A DNA stretch of 64,000 bases from Mimachlamys varia (taxonomy: Eukaryota > Mollusca > Bivalvia > Pectinida > Pectinidae). Position numbers and translations under genes: made by a program. Below the pieces are notes generated by a model, which saw nothing but the letters and a program-made list of their open reading frames with translations, had not been told where the DNA came from and searched no databases. Of the stretch, positions 46,501 to 57,000 are shown piece by piece; positions within the stretch are counted from its first letter, which is position 1, and the number at the start of each line of letters is the position of its first letter. Location of the stretch: positions 7,436,001 through 7,500,000 of the forward strand of contig OX392527.1 of NCBI GenBank assembly GCA_947623455.1, given 5' to 3'.

Positions 46501-49500
46501 CTTAACACTGACCCCTTCCTTAACACTGACCCCTTCTTAACACTGACCCCCTCCTAACACTAACCCCCTCTTAACACTGACCCCCTCCTTAACACTGACC
46601 TCCTCCTTGACACTGACCCCTTCTTAACACTGACCCCCTCTTAACACTGACCCCCTCTTAACACTGACCCCCTCTTAACACTGACCCCTCCTTAACACTG
46701 ACTCCTCCTTAACACTGACCCCCTCCTTAAAACTGACCCCTTCCTTAACACTGACCCCTTCTTAACACTGACCCCCTCCTTAAAACTGACCCCTTCTTAA
46801 CACTGACCCCCTCTTAACACTGACCCCCTCTTAACACTGACCCCCTCTTAACACTGACCCCTCCTTAACACTGACCCCTCCTTAACACTGACCCCCTCCT
46901 TAAAACTGACCCCTTCCTTAACTCTGACCCCTTCTTTACACTGACCCCCTCATGTAACACTGACCCCCTCTTAACACTGACCCCCTCCTTAAAACTGACC
47001 CCTTCCTTAACTCTGACCCCTTCTTTACACTGACCCCCTCATGTAACACTGACCCCCTCTTAACACTGACCCCCTCTTAACACTGACCCCCTCTTAACAC
47101 TGACCCCTCCTTAACACTGACCCCTCCTTAACACTGACCCCCTCCTTAAAACTGACCCCTTCCTTAACTCTGACCCCTTCTTTACACTGACCCCCTCATG
47201 TAACACTGACCCCTTCTTAACAATGACCCCCTCCTAACACTGACCCCTCCTTAACACTGACCCCTTCTTAACACTGACCCCCTCCTTAAAACTGACCCCT
47301 TCCTTAACACTGACCCCTTCTTAACACTGACCCCTTCTTAACACTGACCCCCTCTTAACACTGACCCCTCCTTAACACTGACCCCCTCCTTAAAACTGAC
47401 CCCTTCCTTAACACTGACCCCTTCTTAACACTGACCCCTTCCTTAACACTGACCCCTTCTTAACACTGACCCCCTCTTAACACTGACCCCTCCTTAACAC
47501 TGACCCCTTCTTAACACTGACCCCCTCCTTAAAACTGACCCCTTCTTAACACTGACCCCCTCTTAACACTGACCCCTCCTTAACACTGACCCCTTCCATA
47601 ACACTGACCCCTTCTTAACACTGACCCCCTCTTAACACTGACCCCTCCTTAACACTGACCCCTTCCTTAACACTGACCCCCTCCTAACACTGACCCCTCC
47701 TTAACACTGAACCCCTCTTAACACTGACCCCCTCCTTAACACTGACCCCCTCCTTAACACTGACCCCTTCTTAACACTGAACCCCTCTTAACACTGACCC
47801 CCTCCTTAACACTGACCCCCTCTTAACACCGACCCCCTCCTTAACACTGATTTGTCTATTAAAACATTTGATTATCAATCTTGAACCCCTCCTTAAAACT
47901 GGTTTGTCTATTAAAACATTTGATTATCAATCTTGACCCCCTCCTTAAAACTGATTTGTCTATTAAAACATTTGATTATCAATCTTGACCCCCTCCTTAA
48001 AACTGTTATGTCTATTAAAACATCTATTATCAATCTTGACCCCCTCCTTAAAACTGATATGTCTATTAAAACATTTGATTATCAATCTTGACCCCCTCCT
48101 TAACACTGATATGTCTATTAAAACATTTGATTATCAATCTTGACCCCCTCCTTAATACTGATATGTCTATTAAAACATTTGATTATCAATCTTGACCCCC
48201 TCCTTAACACTGATTTGTCTATTAAAACATTTGATTATCAATCTTGACCCCCTCCTTAAAACTGTTATGTCTATTAAAACATCTATTATCAATCTTGACC
48301 CCCTCCTTAAAACTGATATGTCTATTAAAACATTTGATTATCAATCTTGACCCCCTCCTTAACACTGATATGTCTATTAAAACATTTGATTATCAATCTT
48401 GACCCCCTCCTTAATACTGATATGTCTATTAAAACATTTGATTATCAATCTTGACCCCCTCCTTAACACTGATTTGTCTATTAAAACATTTGATTTGTTT
48501 TGTATATCATTATACTCATACCAAACAGAAAGAACCTTTTCGACCTCTCATTATGACAGGGTTTTTTTTCCAAGAAAGGTGGATGACGAGACAAATACAT
48601 GGTTGTGAGCTATCTTGGAGCATAATTTGTGAAAAAACACGTACTCATTTACAGCTAAGTAGACTGGAACAAGCGGAGTAAAGTTTCTTGCTCAAAAACA
48701 CGACACAAGTGCCGTGGTCGGGACTCGAAATCGCACCCTGCAATCACGAGCCCGGCGACATACCACTAGACCACCGTACCCCATCGTCGGAAACCCATGG
48801 TACACTTCTCCGACGTTTGCATACCGTGGACCAGAATCGATATAAATCTTCGTTTCCCCGAATAGAAGTTTATTCGGAGATTTCGATCAATCAGAATGGT
48901 CGTTTCTCGAGACACTCTGTTAGATCATTTTACCGTGACCACGACCAGAATATTTCTGTAGGCATGACGCCGATGTCAATCTCCGTATAGCAGGACCTTA
49001 TACATTCTGTATTTTAATCACAATCGACACAATTATAACACAATCGACATGTTTTGTTGACAGGCGTTGCTACAAATTAAACGGGATACCCCGGCTGGAT
49101 GTAGTCACGGATGAAACTAACGATATGATTCGCTACTATTTTAATACGAAAACAAGTATTTCCACCGATTTTAGCCCACGGTATGCAAACGTCAGAGAAG
49201 TGTACCGTGGGTTTCCGACGATGCCGTACCCCCAAGAAGTACTATGCGGACAATTTATTTGTTGAGTTTAGAGGAAAGATTTTCCAGCAAACTGTTGACC
49301 TTCCTATGGGAACAAACTTCGACTCACTCTTAGCTGACATGATTTTTGGGTTTTTTTATTTCTATTTTCATACAAAACTGGATTTGTTGAGGAACTTATC
49401 AGGACAGGTAACAAAAATCTTGTCAACTCTTAATTTCATGTATATCGAGGATGAATTATCTGCAAACAACAAGAAGTTTGCTGACCTCGTCACTTGAAAT

Positions 49501-52500
49501 CAATGATACAAGAAGAGCCTCTTCTACATCATCTTTGATGTAGCCAAAGCTCCACACTGTATATCTATTAACTCGTCAAACGATAACCAAAGTTACACCG
49601 TATATCTATAAACTCGTTAAACGTAAGTGATTTGTGTTTCAGACTGGTTTCAATACACCCTAACATGGGAGAAGGTGATTGCAGAAAACCCCGACGTGCC
49701 GATACATACTGTCTTGTACGAATCTTTAAAGAGGGTAAGGTAGCTTTAGTCCACACCGTGTAGTAAAACTATCTAAATGTGTGAAGTTATTCGCGTAGAC
49801 TACAAGGAGCATCTGGAAGATAAGGCTTTCCAAATTATGTACCGAAAAATTTTAAAACAAAAAAGGCAGGACAGACCAACGTAAACCACCAAAACCAAAT
49901 CCAGAGAAGTCAAGGTCAGACCGAACAAACCATTAAGTTTTCCCCCAAAAAGGTTTGACAGACCATATGGTCAACTAGTCATTATCAAAATCTAGACAAC
50001 GCCGTCCAAACGTCGTTAGAGGTGTACCGTGGGTTTCCGACGATAACCAGAACTTTGGTTTCGTGATACAACAAAATAACCGCCCATTCCTGCCCTCTGA
50101 TTGGTCGAAATTTGAATGTCGTTCGACTTTTGTGAAATTTGTGATGTACATGTATTTTATCACTGCGGGTTTTGTGGATTTATGTAATGGTCCCCAATTA
50201 TAATTAACACGTGTAATAGTCGTGGTTGTTCTTTGTTGTCCTTGACAGAACCCAGTGGAGGAGATATCCCGTCTAGCCAGGTTCCTGGGGTGCGACAGAG
50301 ACGAGACATATATAGCCGACGTAGCTGAAATGTGCAAGTTTTCTAACATGAAAAAGGCAAACGATAGCGTGAAGGATCACTCCCAGTACTCTATATTTGG
50401 TGAGCTGATGAAGGGGATGTACCGGAAAGGTAAGCAAACAAGGCCAGGTGTTCAGTGCTCGTTTTATGAAAACATTCTAATATTTCATCGGGCAAAGACA
50501 AATCGTGTGACATCAACTAGTGTCGTGTAAGTCCTGATCGGACCAAGGTGTAGGGCGTGTCATAGATAGTGTCGTGTAAGTCCTGATCGGACCAAGGTGT
50601 AGGGCGTGTCATAGATAGTGTCGTGTAAGTCCCGATCGGACCAAGGTGTAGGGCGTGTCATAGATAGTGTCGTGTAAGTCCCGATCGGACCAAGGTGTAG
50701 GGCGTGTGATAGATAGTGTCGTGTAAGTCCCGATCGGACCAAGGTGTAGGGCGTGTCATAGATAGTGTCGTGTAAGTCCCGATCGGACCAAGGTGTAGGG
50801 CGTGTCATAGATAGTGTCGTGCAAGTCCCGATCGGACCAAGGTGTAGGGCGTGTGATAGATAGTGTCGTGTAAGTCCCGATCGGACCAAGGTGTAGGGCG
50901 TGTGATAGATAGTGTCGTGTAAGTCCCGATCGGACCAAGGTGTAGAGCGTGTGATAGATAGTGTCGTATAAGTCCCGATCGGACCAAGGTGTAGGGCGTG
51001 TGATAGATAGTGTCGTGTAAGTCCCGATCGGACCCAGGTGTAGGGCGTGTGATAGATAGTGTCGGGTAAGTCCCGATCGGACCCAGGTGTAGGGCGTGTG
51101 ATAGATAGTGTCGTGTAAGTCCCGATCGGACCAAGGTGTAGGGCGTGTCATAGATAGTGTCGTGTAAGTCCCGATCGGACCCAGGTGTAGGGCGTGTCAT
51201 AGATAGTGTCGTGTAAGTCCCGATCGGACCAAGGTGTAGGGCGTGTCAAAGATAGTGTCGTGTAAGTCCCGATCGGACCAAGGTGTAGGGCGTGTCATAG
51301 ATAGTGTCGTGTAAGTCCCGATCGGACCAAGGTGTAGGGCGTGTGATAGATAGTGTCGGGTAAGTCCCGATCGGACCAATGTGTAGGGCGTGTGATAGAT
51401 AGTGTCGTGTAAGTCCCGATCGGACCCAGGTGTAGGGCGTGTCATAGATAGTGTCGTGTAAGTCCCGATCGGACCAAGGTGTAGGGCGTGTCATAGATAG
51501 TGTCGTGTAAGTCCCGATCGGACCAAGGTGTAGGGCGTGTCAAAGATAGTGTCGTGTAAGTCCCGATCGGACCAAGGTGTAGGGCGTGTCATAGATAGTG
51601 TCGTGTAAGTCCCGATCGGACCAAGGTGTAGGGCGTGTCATAGATAGTGTCGTGTAAGTCCCGATCGGACCAAGGTGTAGGGCGTGTCATAGATAGTGTC
51701 GTGTAAGTCCCGATCGGACCAAGGTGTGGGTCGTGTGATAGATAGTGTCGTGTAAGTCCCGATCGGACCAATGTGTAGGGCGTGTCATAGATAGTGTCGT
51801 GTAAGTCCCGATCGGACCAAGGTGTAGGGCGTGTGATAGATAGTGTCGTGTAAGTCCCGATCGGACCAAGGTGTAGGGCGTGTCATAGATAGTGTCGTGT
51901 AAGTCCCGATCGGACCAAGGTGTAGGGCGTGTCATAGATAGTGTCGTGTAAGTCCCGATCGGACCAAGGTGTAGGGCGTGTCATAGATAGTGTCGTGTAA
52001 GTCCCGATCGGACCAAGGTGTAGGGCGTGTCATAGATAGTGTCGTGCAAGTCCCGATCGGACCCAGGTGTAGGGCGTGTGATAGATAGTGTCGTGTAAGT
52101 CCCGATCGGACCAATGTGTAGGGCGTGTGATAGATAGTGTCGTGTAAGTCCCGATCGGACCAAGGTGTAGGGCGTGTGATATAAGTTTAATCGGATTGCT
52201 GCTTCATTTTCTGTGAATTATGACCCTTAATAACAATTTGTATCACTAGAACCAGCTAACGTAGTGTGACGTCTTATAACCCATTTTTATTGTGATGAAT
52301 TTTATATTTACCGTTAATTTTTACTGTTGCAATTCTAAAATCAGTGAGTTTCCGTTCTAATTGTTTTTTTAAGAATAGCGTCATCGTTCAGGCATTTGGT
52401 TGCTACTAGGGTTTGAGCCCTGGGTTCAATAACCTTACAAATTCCCCTAACGCAAGTGGTATCCAATGCTATCTATATCCACACAATGTCATATTTTTTA

Positions 52501-53010
52501 TCCATAATCTATTCATACACATATACACGCACGAATTTTCACACGCTTAACCACATTCTTCAACATGTAGGTATAAGCCAATGTACATTGTATGTCACAC
52601 ACCAATGAATGTCACACACCAATGAATGTCACACACCAATGAATGCCATACACCAATGTATGTCACACACCAATGAATGTCATACACCAATGTATGTCAC
52701 ACACCAATGTATGTCACACACCAATGAATGTCATACACCAATGTATGTCACACACCAATGTATGTCACACACCAATGAATGTCATACACCAATGTATGTC
52801 ACACACCAATGTATGTCACACCAATGTATGTCACTCACCAATGTATGTAAAACATATCACAGCCAACCTTTAACTGTAAACTTATGGTTGTAAATTTCAG
52901 GTGAAATCGGTGACTGGAAAAACTGGTTTACTGTCGCTCAAAATGAAAGATTTGATGTTTTGTTCAGGGAACAAATGAAGGAGTCTAAATACAACTTTAC
53001 ATTCACATAA
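37326..53010 (+). CDS. Cytosolic sulfotransferase (SULT family), five exons, complete
   Basis: Exons 37326-37557, 42793-43113, 49643-49734, 50249-50429 and 52901-53010 join to 936 nt (311 codons plus stop), close to the usual SULT length of about 285-300. All introns are GT-AG and phases agree. The enzyme transfers the sulfonate of PAPS to hydroxyl or amine groups of small molecules in the cytosol. Visible motifs: the 5'-phosphosulfate loop YAKAGTHW (residues 74-81, with Thr-His where most SULTs have Thr-Thr or Ser-Thr), the catalytic His in [10 protein letters not shown] (His126), [13 protein letters not shown] (148-160) binding the 3' phosphate, and [13 protein letters not shown] (274-286). 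There is no signal peptide, as expected. An in-frame stop directly precedes the ATG. Subfamily and substrate cannot be told from sequence alone. Introns are mostly minisatellites and TE remnants. Confidence 0.95.
37563..38853. repeat. 30-bp minisatellite, sulfotransferase intron 1
   Basis: About 43 units of gtttcatacaatcacagttt plus ctgtagttat, starting within a few bases of the exon 1 donor. Both cacag and tgtag are acceptor-like. Multiple long ORFs ([14 protein letters not shown] peptides) in several frames come from the 30-bp period and are not genes. Occasional 31- and 29-bp units shift the frames. Confidence 0.96.
38854..42627. repeat. 49-bp minisatellite, sulfotransferase intron 1
   Basis: About 68 units of gaccgttatccagttagaca plus gaggtatagctgtgttacat plus atgtagaat. 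The main alternation is agacagagg versus agatatagg. It is interrupted at about 40914-41305 by a foldback-type insertion. Confidence 0.96.
40914..41305. mobile_element. Foldback/MITE-like insertion with a near-perfect 160-bp hairpin
   Basis: It interrupts the 49-bp array. Arms 40914-40992 and 40996-41073 are inverted copies (cagtcctataacacacattg / caatgtgtgttataggactg) with about six mismatches, closing on aaagccc-ggta-gggcttt. A weaker second dyad (ctgctgttatag / ctatgacagca) lies at 41200-41265. A 74-codon minus-strand ORF here has no recognisable motif. Exact ends and target duplication could not be fixed. Confidence 0.75.
42643..42724. repeat. Inverted repeat just upstream of sulfotransferase exon 2
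   Basis: cattttccatattagctcca with aatattggcc at left and ggccaatatttgg with aaatggaaaatg at right form arms of about 33 bp around a short loop. It sits about 70 bp before the exon 2 acceptor. It may be a small MITE remnant. Confidence 0.65.
42793..43113 (+). CDS. Sulfotransferase exon 2
   Basis: The acceptor is ctcgtccag and the donor G|gtaagt. It completes the PAPS loop ([11 protein letters not shown]) and encodes the catalytic-His segment THLPFRVLP and the [13 protein letters not shown] motif. A second, similar ctcgtcca lies 27 bp upstream of the acceptor. Confidence 0.95.
43252..43420. repeat. Left part of the 17/18-bp minisatellite, sulfotransferase intron 2
   Basis: Ten units of ccccctccttaacactga with 16-18-bp variants. 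It is the same array as 45307-47850, split by the transposon at 43421-45306. Confidence 0.93.
43421..45306. mobile_element. 1.9-kb TIR element with ttgg-ccaacgttgg subterminal repeats
   Basis: It splits a homogeneous minisatellite. The ends are inverted: ccagacagcaagcatacgtt at left, and the right end's complement reads ccagatagcagacatgcgtt. Subterminal regions carry many short palindromic gttgggccaacgttgg-type motifs on both sides (43435-43735 and 45055-45295). The interior of about 1.2 kb is AT-rich with no transposase, so it looks non-autonomous. The target duplication is ambiguous because the flanks are low-complexity (gac / gacc). Confidence 0.8.
45307..47850. repeat. 17/18-bp minisatellite, sulfotransferase intron 2
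   Basis: About 145 units of cttaacactgaccccctc in 16-18-bp forms. Rare variant units (ctcatgtaacactgac) recur with a constant 1321-bp offset, revealing a large internal tandem duplication. Confidence 0.95.
47851..48495. repeat. 52-bp composite minisatellite, sulfotransferase intron 2
   Basis: About 12 units: tgatttgtctattaaaacat plus ttgattatcaatcttgaccc plus cctccttaaaac. Each contains one unit of the neighbouring 18-bp array joined to about 35 bp of new sequence. A five-unit block repeats with a 259-bp period. Confidence 0.93.
48695..48782 (-). mobile_element. tRNA-like (SINE head) fragment
   Basis: The minus strand reads ggggtacggtggtctagtgg (Pol III A-box-like tggtctagtgg) and, about 40 nt later, gatttcgagtcccg (B-box-like). 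This is the layout of a tRNA gene or tRNA-derived SINE head. An intact cloverleaf was not demonstrated and the 5' part is weak, so a SINE remnant is preferred over a functional tRNA. Confidence 0.55.
48775..49238. repeat. Inverted repeat pair with a third direct copy at about 50003-50045
   Basis: 48775-48830 (accccatcgtcggaaaccca, then tggtacacttctccgacgtt and tgcataccgtgg) is the inverse of 49178-49236. A third copy of gtgtaccgtgggtttccgacga is at 50023-50044, in the same direction as the second. The three copies suggest ends of related elements nested in introns 2 and 3. Confidence 0.75.
49239..49560 (+). pseudogene. Reverse transcriptase fragment, Penelope-like
   Basis: A short open stretch reads [38 protein letters not shown], then a [15 protein letters not shown] block and, in a shifted frame, [15 protein letters not shown]. 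This order (PMGTNxxxLLAD, YxDD, LEIKDT) is typical of Penelope-like RTs with a Y-I-D-D catalytic motif. Here the second position of the pair is altered (Y-I-E-D), and a stop follows. It is a dead fragment within sulfotransferase intron 2. The family name is by motif recall. Confidence 0.65.
49643..49734 (+). CDS. Sulfotransferase exon 3
   Basis: 92 nt with acceptor tgtttcag and donor gtaagg. It encodes [20 protein letters not shown] and then a VLYESLK segment (the family has W..H...W...  ...Y-E-D-L-K here). Ends in phase 0. Confidence 0.9.
49735..50248. other. Sulfotransferase intron 3
   Basis: 514 bp, the only sulfotransferase intron without a minisatellite. It holds the third copy of the 48775/49178 repeat and otherwise nothing recognised. 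ORFs in it are not supported. Confidence 0.6.
50249..50429 (+). CDS. Sulfotransferase exon 4
   Basis: 181 nt with acceptor cttgacag and donor G|gtaagc. It encodes [20 protein letters not shown], the helix with FSNMKKAND (family F-x-x-M-K) and MYRK, the first residues of the C-terminal PAPS motif. Confidence 0.94.
50515..52182. repeat. 49-bp minisatellite, sulfotransferase intron 4
   Basis: About 34 highly uniform units of gtcgtgtaagtcccgatcgg plus accaaggtgtagggcgtgtc plus atagatagt. Each has a sense-strand gtgtaagt (5' splice-site-like). Minus-strand ORFs crossing it are artefacts. Confidence 0.96.
52183..52590. other. Unique intron 4 sequence
   Basis: AT-rich sequence with no recognised element. 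Confidence 0.5.
52591..52846. repeat. 17-bp minisatellite, sulfotransferase intron 4
   Basis: About 15 units of tcacacaccaatgaatg / tcacacaccaatgtatg, with alternation of gaatg and gtatg units. It ends about 55 bp before the exon 5 acceptor. Confidence 0.93.
52901..53010 (+). CDS. Sulfotransferase exon 5 (last)
   Basis: The acceptor is aaatttcag. It completes [13 protein letters not shown] and encodes [20 protein letters not shown] before TAA at 53008. This is the conserved SULT C-terminus. Confidence 0.95.
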
Positions 53011-53325
53011 TCAAGATGTTAAAATGGCTGTAGAAGAAAAGCCTCAAACATACATTATCTGTATTGGAGACATTGTTACGTGGATCCGTGATGATTTTGG
53101 AGGACTTTGTATTAGTTTCATTAAGTTTTCATGTTTATCGTGTATCAGTATTGTATATAACAGAAGTTAGTTTTGTTGGTATTCTCACTTGTATTACAAA
53201 TGTATAGCCGCGGATATTTACTCAGAATGTTTAAGGGAACATAAAGTTCTGATCTGGACGATTTCATTAATATCTGCATTTAGATAAAAGACACCGAGAA
53301 ACAATGCGGAGTTTCATTTTTTATT
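53011..53325. other. Sulfotransferase 3' flank / 3' UTR
   Basis: About 315 bp between the stop codon and the 50-bp satellite. No canonical AATAAA was seen, so the polyadenylation site was not located. Confidence 0.45.
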
Positions 53326-54062
53326 ACATGTAGTATCACAGACCTACAAGTGTTCCCTTACTGTACAGTACTGTAAAATATAGTATCACAGACCTACAAA
53401 TGTTTCCTTACCGAACAGTTCTGTAGAATGTAGTATCACAGACCTACAAATGTTTCCTTACTGAACAGTTCTGTAGAATGTAGTATAACAGACCTACAAA
53501 TGTTTCCTTACTGAACAGTTCTGTAGAATGTAGTATCACAGACCTACAAGTGTTTCCTTACTGAACAGTTCTGTAGAATGTAGTATCACAGACCTACAAA
53601 TGTTTCCTTACTGAACAGTTCTGTAGAATGTAGTATCACAGACCTACAAGTGTGTCCTTACTGAACAGTTCTGTAGAATGTAGTATCACAGACCTACAAG
53701 TGTTTTCTTACTGAACAGTTCTGTAGAATGTAGTGTCACAGACCTACAAGTGTTTCCTTACTGAACAATTATGTAGAATGTAGTGTCACAGACCTACAAG
53801 TGTTTCCTTTCTGAACAGTTCTGTAGAATGTAGTATAACAGACCTACAAGTGTGTCCTTACTGAACAATTCTGTAGAATGTAGTATAACAGACCTACAAG
53901 TGTGTCCTTACTGAACAGTTCTGTAGAATGTAGTATAACAGACCTACAAGTTTTTCCTTACTGAACAATTCTGTAGAATGTAGTATCACAGACCTACAAG
54001 TGTGTCCTTACTGAGCAGTTCTGTAGAATGTAGTATCACAGACCTACAAGTGTTTCCTTACT
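53326..54062. repeat. 50-bp satellite monomers before the first SINE-containing unit
   Basis: About 15 monomers of gtagtatcacagacctacaa plus gtgtttccttactgaacagt plus tctgtagaat. The leftmost are the most diverged (tactgtaaaata). The rest match monomer variants of the higher-order units to the right. Confidence 0.95.
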
Positions 54063-57000
54063 GAACAGTTATAAACTTTATTTATTTTACAACAATTATG
54101 AAACAAGCTATACAACTTATATTAATCACTCTTGTTGGCCCGGATGTTAGCGCGCGAGGGGTCGTATTGTGGGAGGAAACCGGAGTACCCGGAGAAAACC
54201 CACGTGGTCGGGCAGGTGACCCCAAACCTTTTCACGTCCGATCGGGGAATCGAACCCCGGCCGCCTTGGTGAAAGGCAAGTGCGCTATCCACTGCACCAC
54301 CCGACCACCCTTCTGTAGAACAGTTCTGTAGAATGTAGTATCACAGACCTACAAGTGTGTCCTTACTGAACAGTTCTGTGGAATGTAGTATCACAGACTT
54401 ACAAATGTGTCCTTACTGAGCAGTTCTGTAGAATGTAGTATCACAGACCTACAAGTGTTTCCTTACTGAACAGTACTGTAGAATGTAGTATAACAGACCT
54501 ACAAGTGTTTCTTTACTGAACAGTTCTGTAGAATGAAGTACCACAGACCTACAAGTACAATCACAGACCTACAAATGTTTCCTTACTGAACAGTTCTGTA
54601 GAATGTAGTATAACAGACCTACAAATGTTTCCTTACTGAACAGTTCTGTAGAATGTAGTATCACAGACCTACAAGTGTTTCCTTACTGAACAGTTCTGTA
54701 GAATGTAGTATCACAGACCTACAAATGTTTCCTTACTGAACAGTTCTGTAGAATGTAGTATCACAGACCTACAAGTGTGTCCTTACTGAACAGTTCTGTA
54801 GAATGTAGTATCACAGACCTACAAGTGTTTTCTTACTGAACAGTTCTGTAGAATGTAGTGTCACAGACCTACAAGTGTTTCCTTACTGAACAATTATGTA
54901 GAATGTAGTGTCACAGACCTACAAGTGTTTCCTTTCTGAACAGTTCTGTAGAATGTAGTATAACAGACCTACAAGTGTGTCCTTACTGAACAGTTCTGTA
55001 GAATGTAGTATAACAGACCTACAAGTTTTTCCTTACTGAACAATTCTGTAGAATGTAGTATCACAGACCTACAAGTGTGTCCTTACTGAGCAGTTCTGTA
55101 GAATGTAGTATCACAGACCTACAAGTGTTTCCTTACTGAACAGTTATAAACTTTATTTATTTTACAACAATTATGAAACAAGCTATACAACTTATATTAA
55201 TCACTCTTGTTGGCCCGGATGTTAGCGCGCGAGGGGTCGTATTGTGGGAGGAAACCGGAGTACCCGGAGAAAACCCACGTGGTCGGGCAGGTGACCCCAA
55301 ACCTTTTCACGTCCGATCGGGGAATCGAACCCCGGCCGCCTTGGTGAAAGGCAAGTGCGCTATCCACTGCACCACCCGACCACCCTTCTGTAGAACAGTT
55401 CTGTAGAATGTAGTATCACAGACCTACAAGTGTGTCCTTACTGAACAGTTCTGTGGAATGTAGTATCACAGACTTACAAATGTGTCCTTACTGAGCAGTT
55501 CTGTAGAATGTAGTATCACAGACCTACAAGTGTTTCCTTACTGAACAGTACTGTAGAATGTAGTATAACAGACCTACAAGTGTTTCTTTACTGAACAGTT
55601 CTGTAGAATGAAGTACCACAGACCTACAAGTACAATCACAGACCTACAAATGTTTCCTTACTGAACAGTTCTGTAGAATGTAGTATAACAGACCTACAAA
55701 TGTTTCCTTACTGAACAGTTCTGTAGAATGTAGTATCACAGACCTACAAGTGTTTCCTTACTGAACAGTTCTGTAGAATGTAGTATCACAGACCTACAAA
55801 TGTTTCCTTACTGAACAGTTCTGTAGAATGTAGTATCACAGACCTACAAGTGTGTCCTTACTGAACAGTTCTGTAGAATGTAGTATCACAGACCTACAAG
55901 TGTTTTCTTACTGAACAGTTCTGTAGAATGTAGTGTCACAGACCTACAAGTGTTTCCTTACTGAACAATTATGTAGAATGTAGTGTCACAGACCTACAAG
56001 TGTTTCCTTTCTGAACAGTTCTGTAGAATGTAGTATAACAGACCTACAAGTGTGTCCTTACTGAACAATTCTGTAGAATGTAGTATAACAGACCTACAAG
56101 TGTGTCCTTACTGAACAGTTCTGTAGAATGTAGTATAACAGACCTACAAGTTTTTCCTTACTGAACAATTCTGTAGAATGTAGTATCACAGACCTACAAG
56201 TGTGTCCTTACTGAGCAGTTCTGTAGAATGTAGTATCACAGACCTACAAGTGTTTCCTTACTGAACAGTTATAAACTTTATTTATTTTACAACAATTATG
56301 AAACAAGCTATACAACTTATATTAATCACTCTTGTTGGCCCGGATGTTAGCGCGCGAGGGGTCGTATTGTGGGAGGAAACCGGAGTACCCGGAGAAAACC
56401 CACGTGGTCGGGCAGGTGACCCCAAACCTTTTCACGTCCGATCGGGGAATCGAACCCCGACCGCCTTGGTGAAAGGCAAGTGCGCTATCCACTGCACCAC
56501 CCGACCACCCTTCTGTAGAACAGTTCTGTAGAATGTAGTATCACAGACCTACAAGTGTGTCCTTACTGAACAGTTCTGTGGAATGTAGTATCACAGACTT
56601 ACAAATGTGTCCTTACTGAGCAGTTCTGTAGAATGTAGTATCACAGACCTACAAGTGTTTCCTTACTGAACAGTACTGTAGAATGTAGTATAACAGACCT
56701 ACAAGTGTTTCTTTACTGAACAGTTCTGTAGATTGAAGTACCACAGACCTACAAGTACAATCACAGACCTACAAATGTTTCCTTACTGAACAGTTCTGTA
56801 GAATGTAGTATAACAGACCTACAAATGTTTCCTTACTGAACAGTTCTGTAGAATGTAGTATCACAGACCTACAAGTGTTTCCTTACTGAACAGTTCTGTA
56901 GAATGTAGTATCACAGACCTACAAATGTTTCCTTACTGAACAGTTCTGTAGAATGTAGTATCACAGACCTACAAGTGTGTCCTTACTGAACAGTTCTGTA

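Noticed and set aside
50560..52163. Minus-strand ORFs of the [20 protein letters not shown] type
   Set aside because: They are translations of the 49-bp array in sulfotransferase intron 4. A unit length not divisible by 3 makes them cycle through frames.
54230..54310. Functional tRNA gene in the satellite SINE
   Set aside because: A and B boxes are present, but the anticodon arm is ambiguous and the sequence continues directly into the SINE body, so it is a SINE head.
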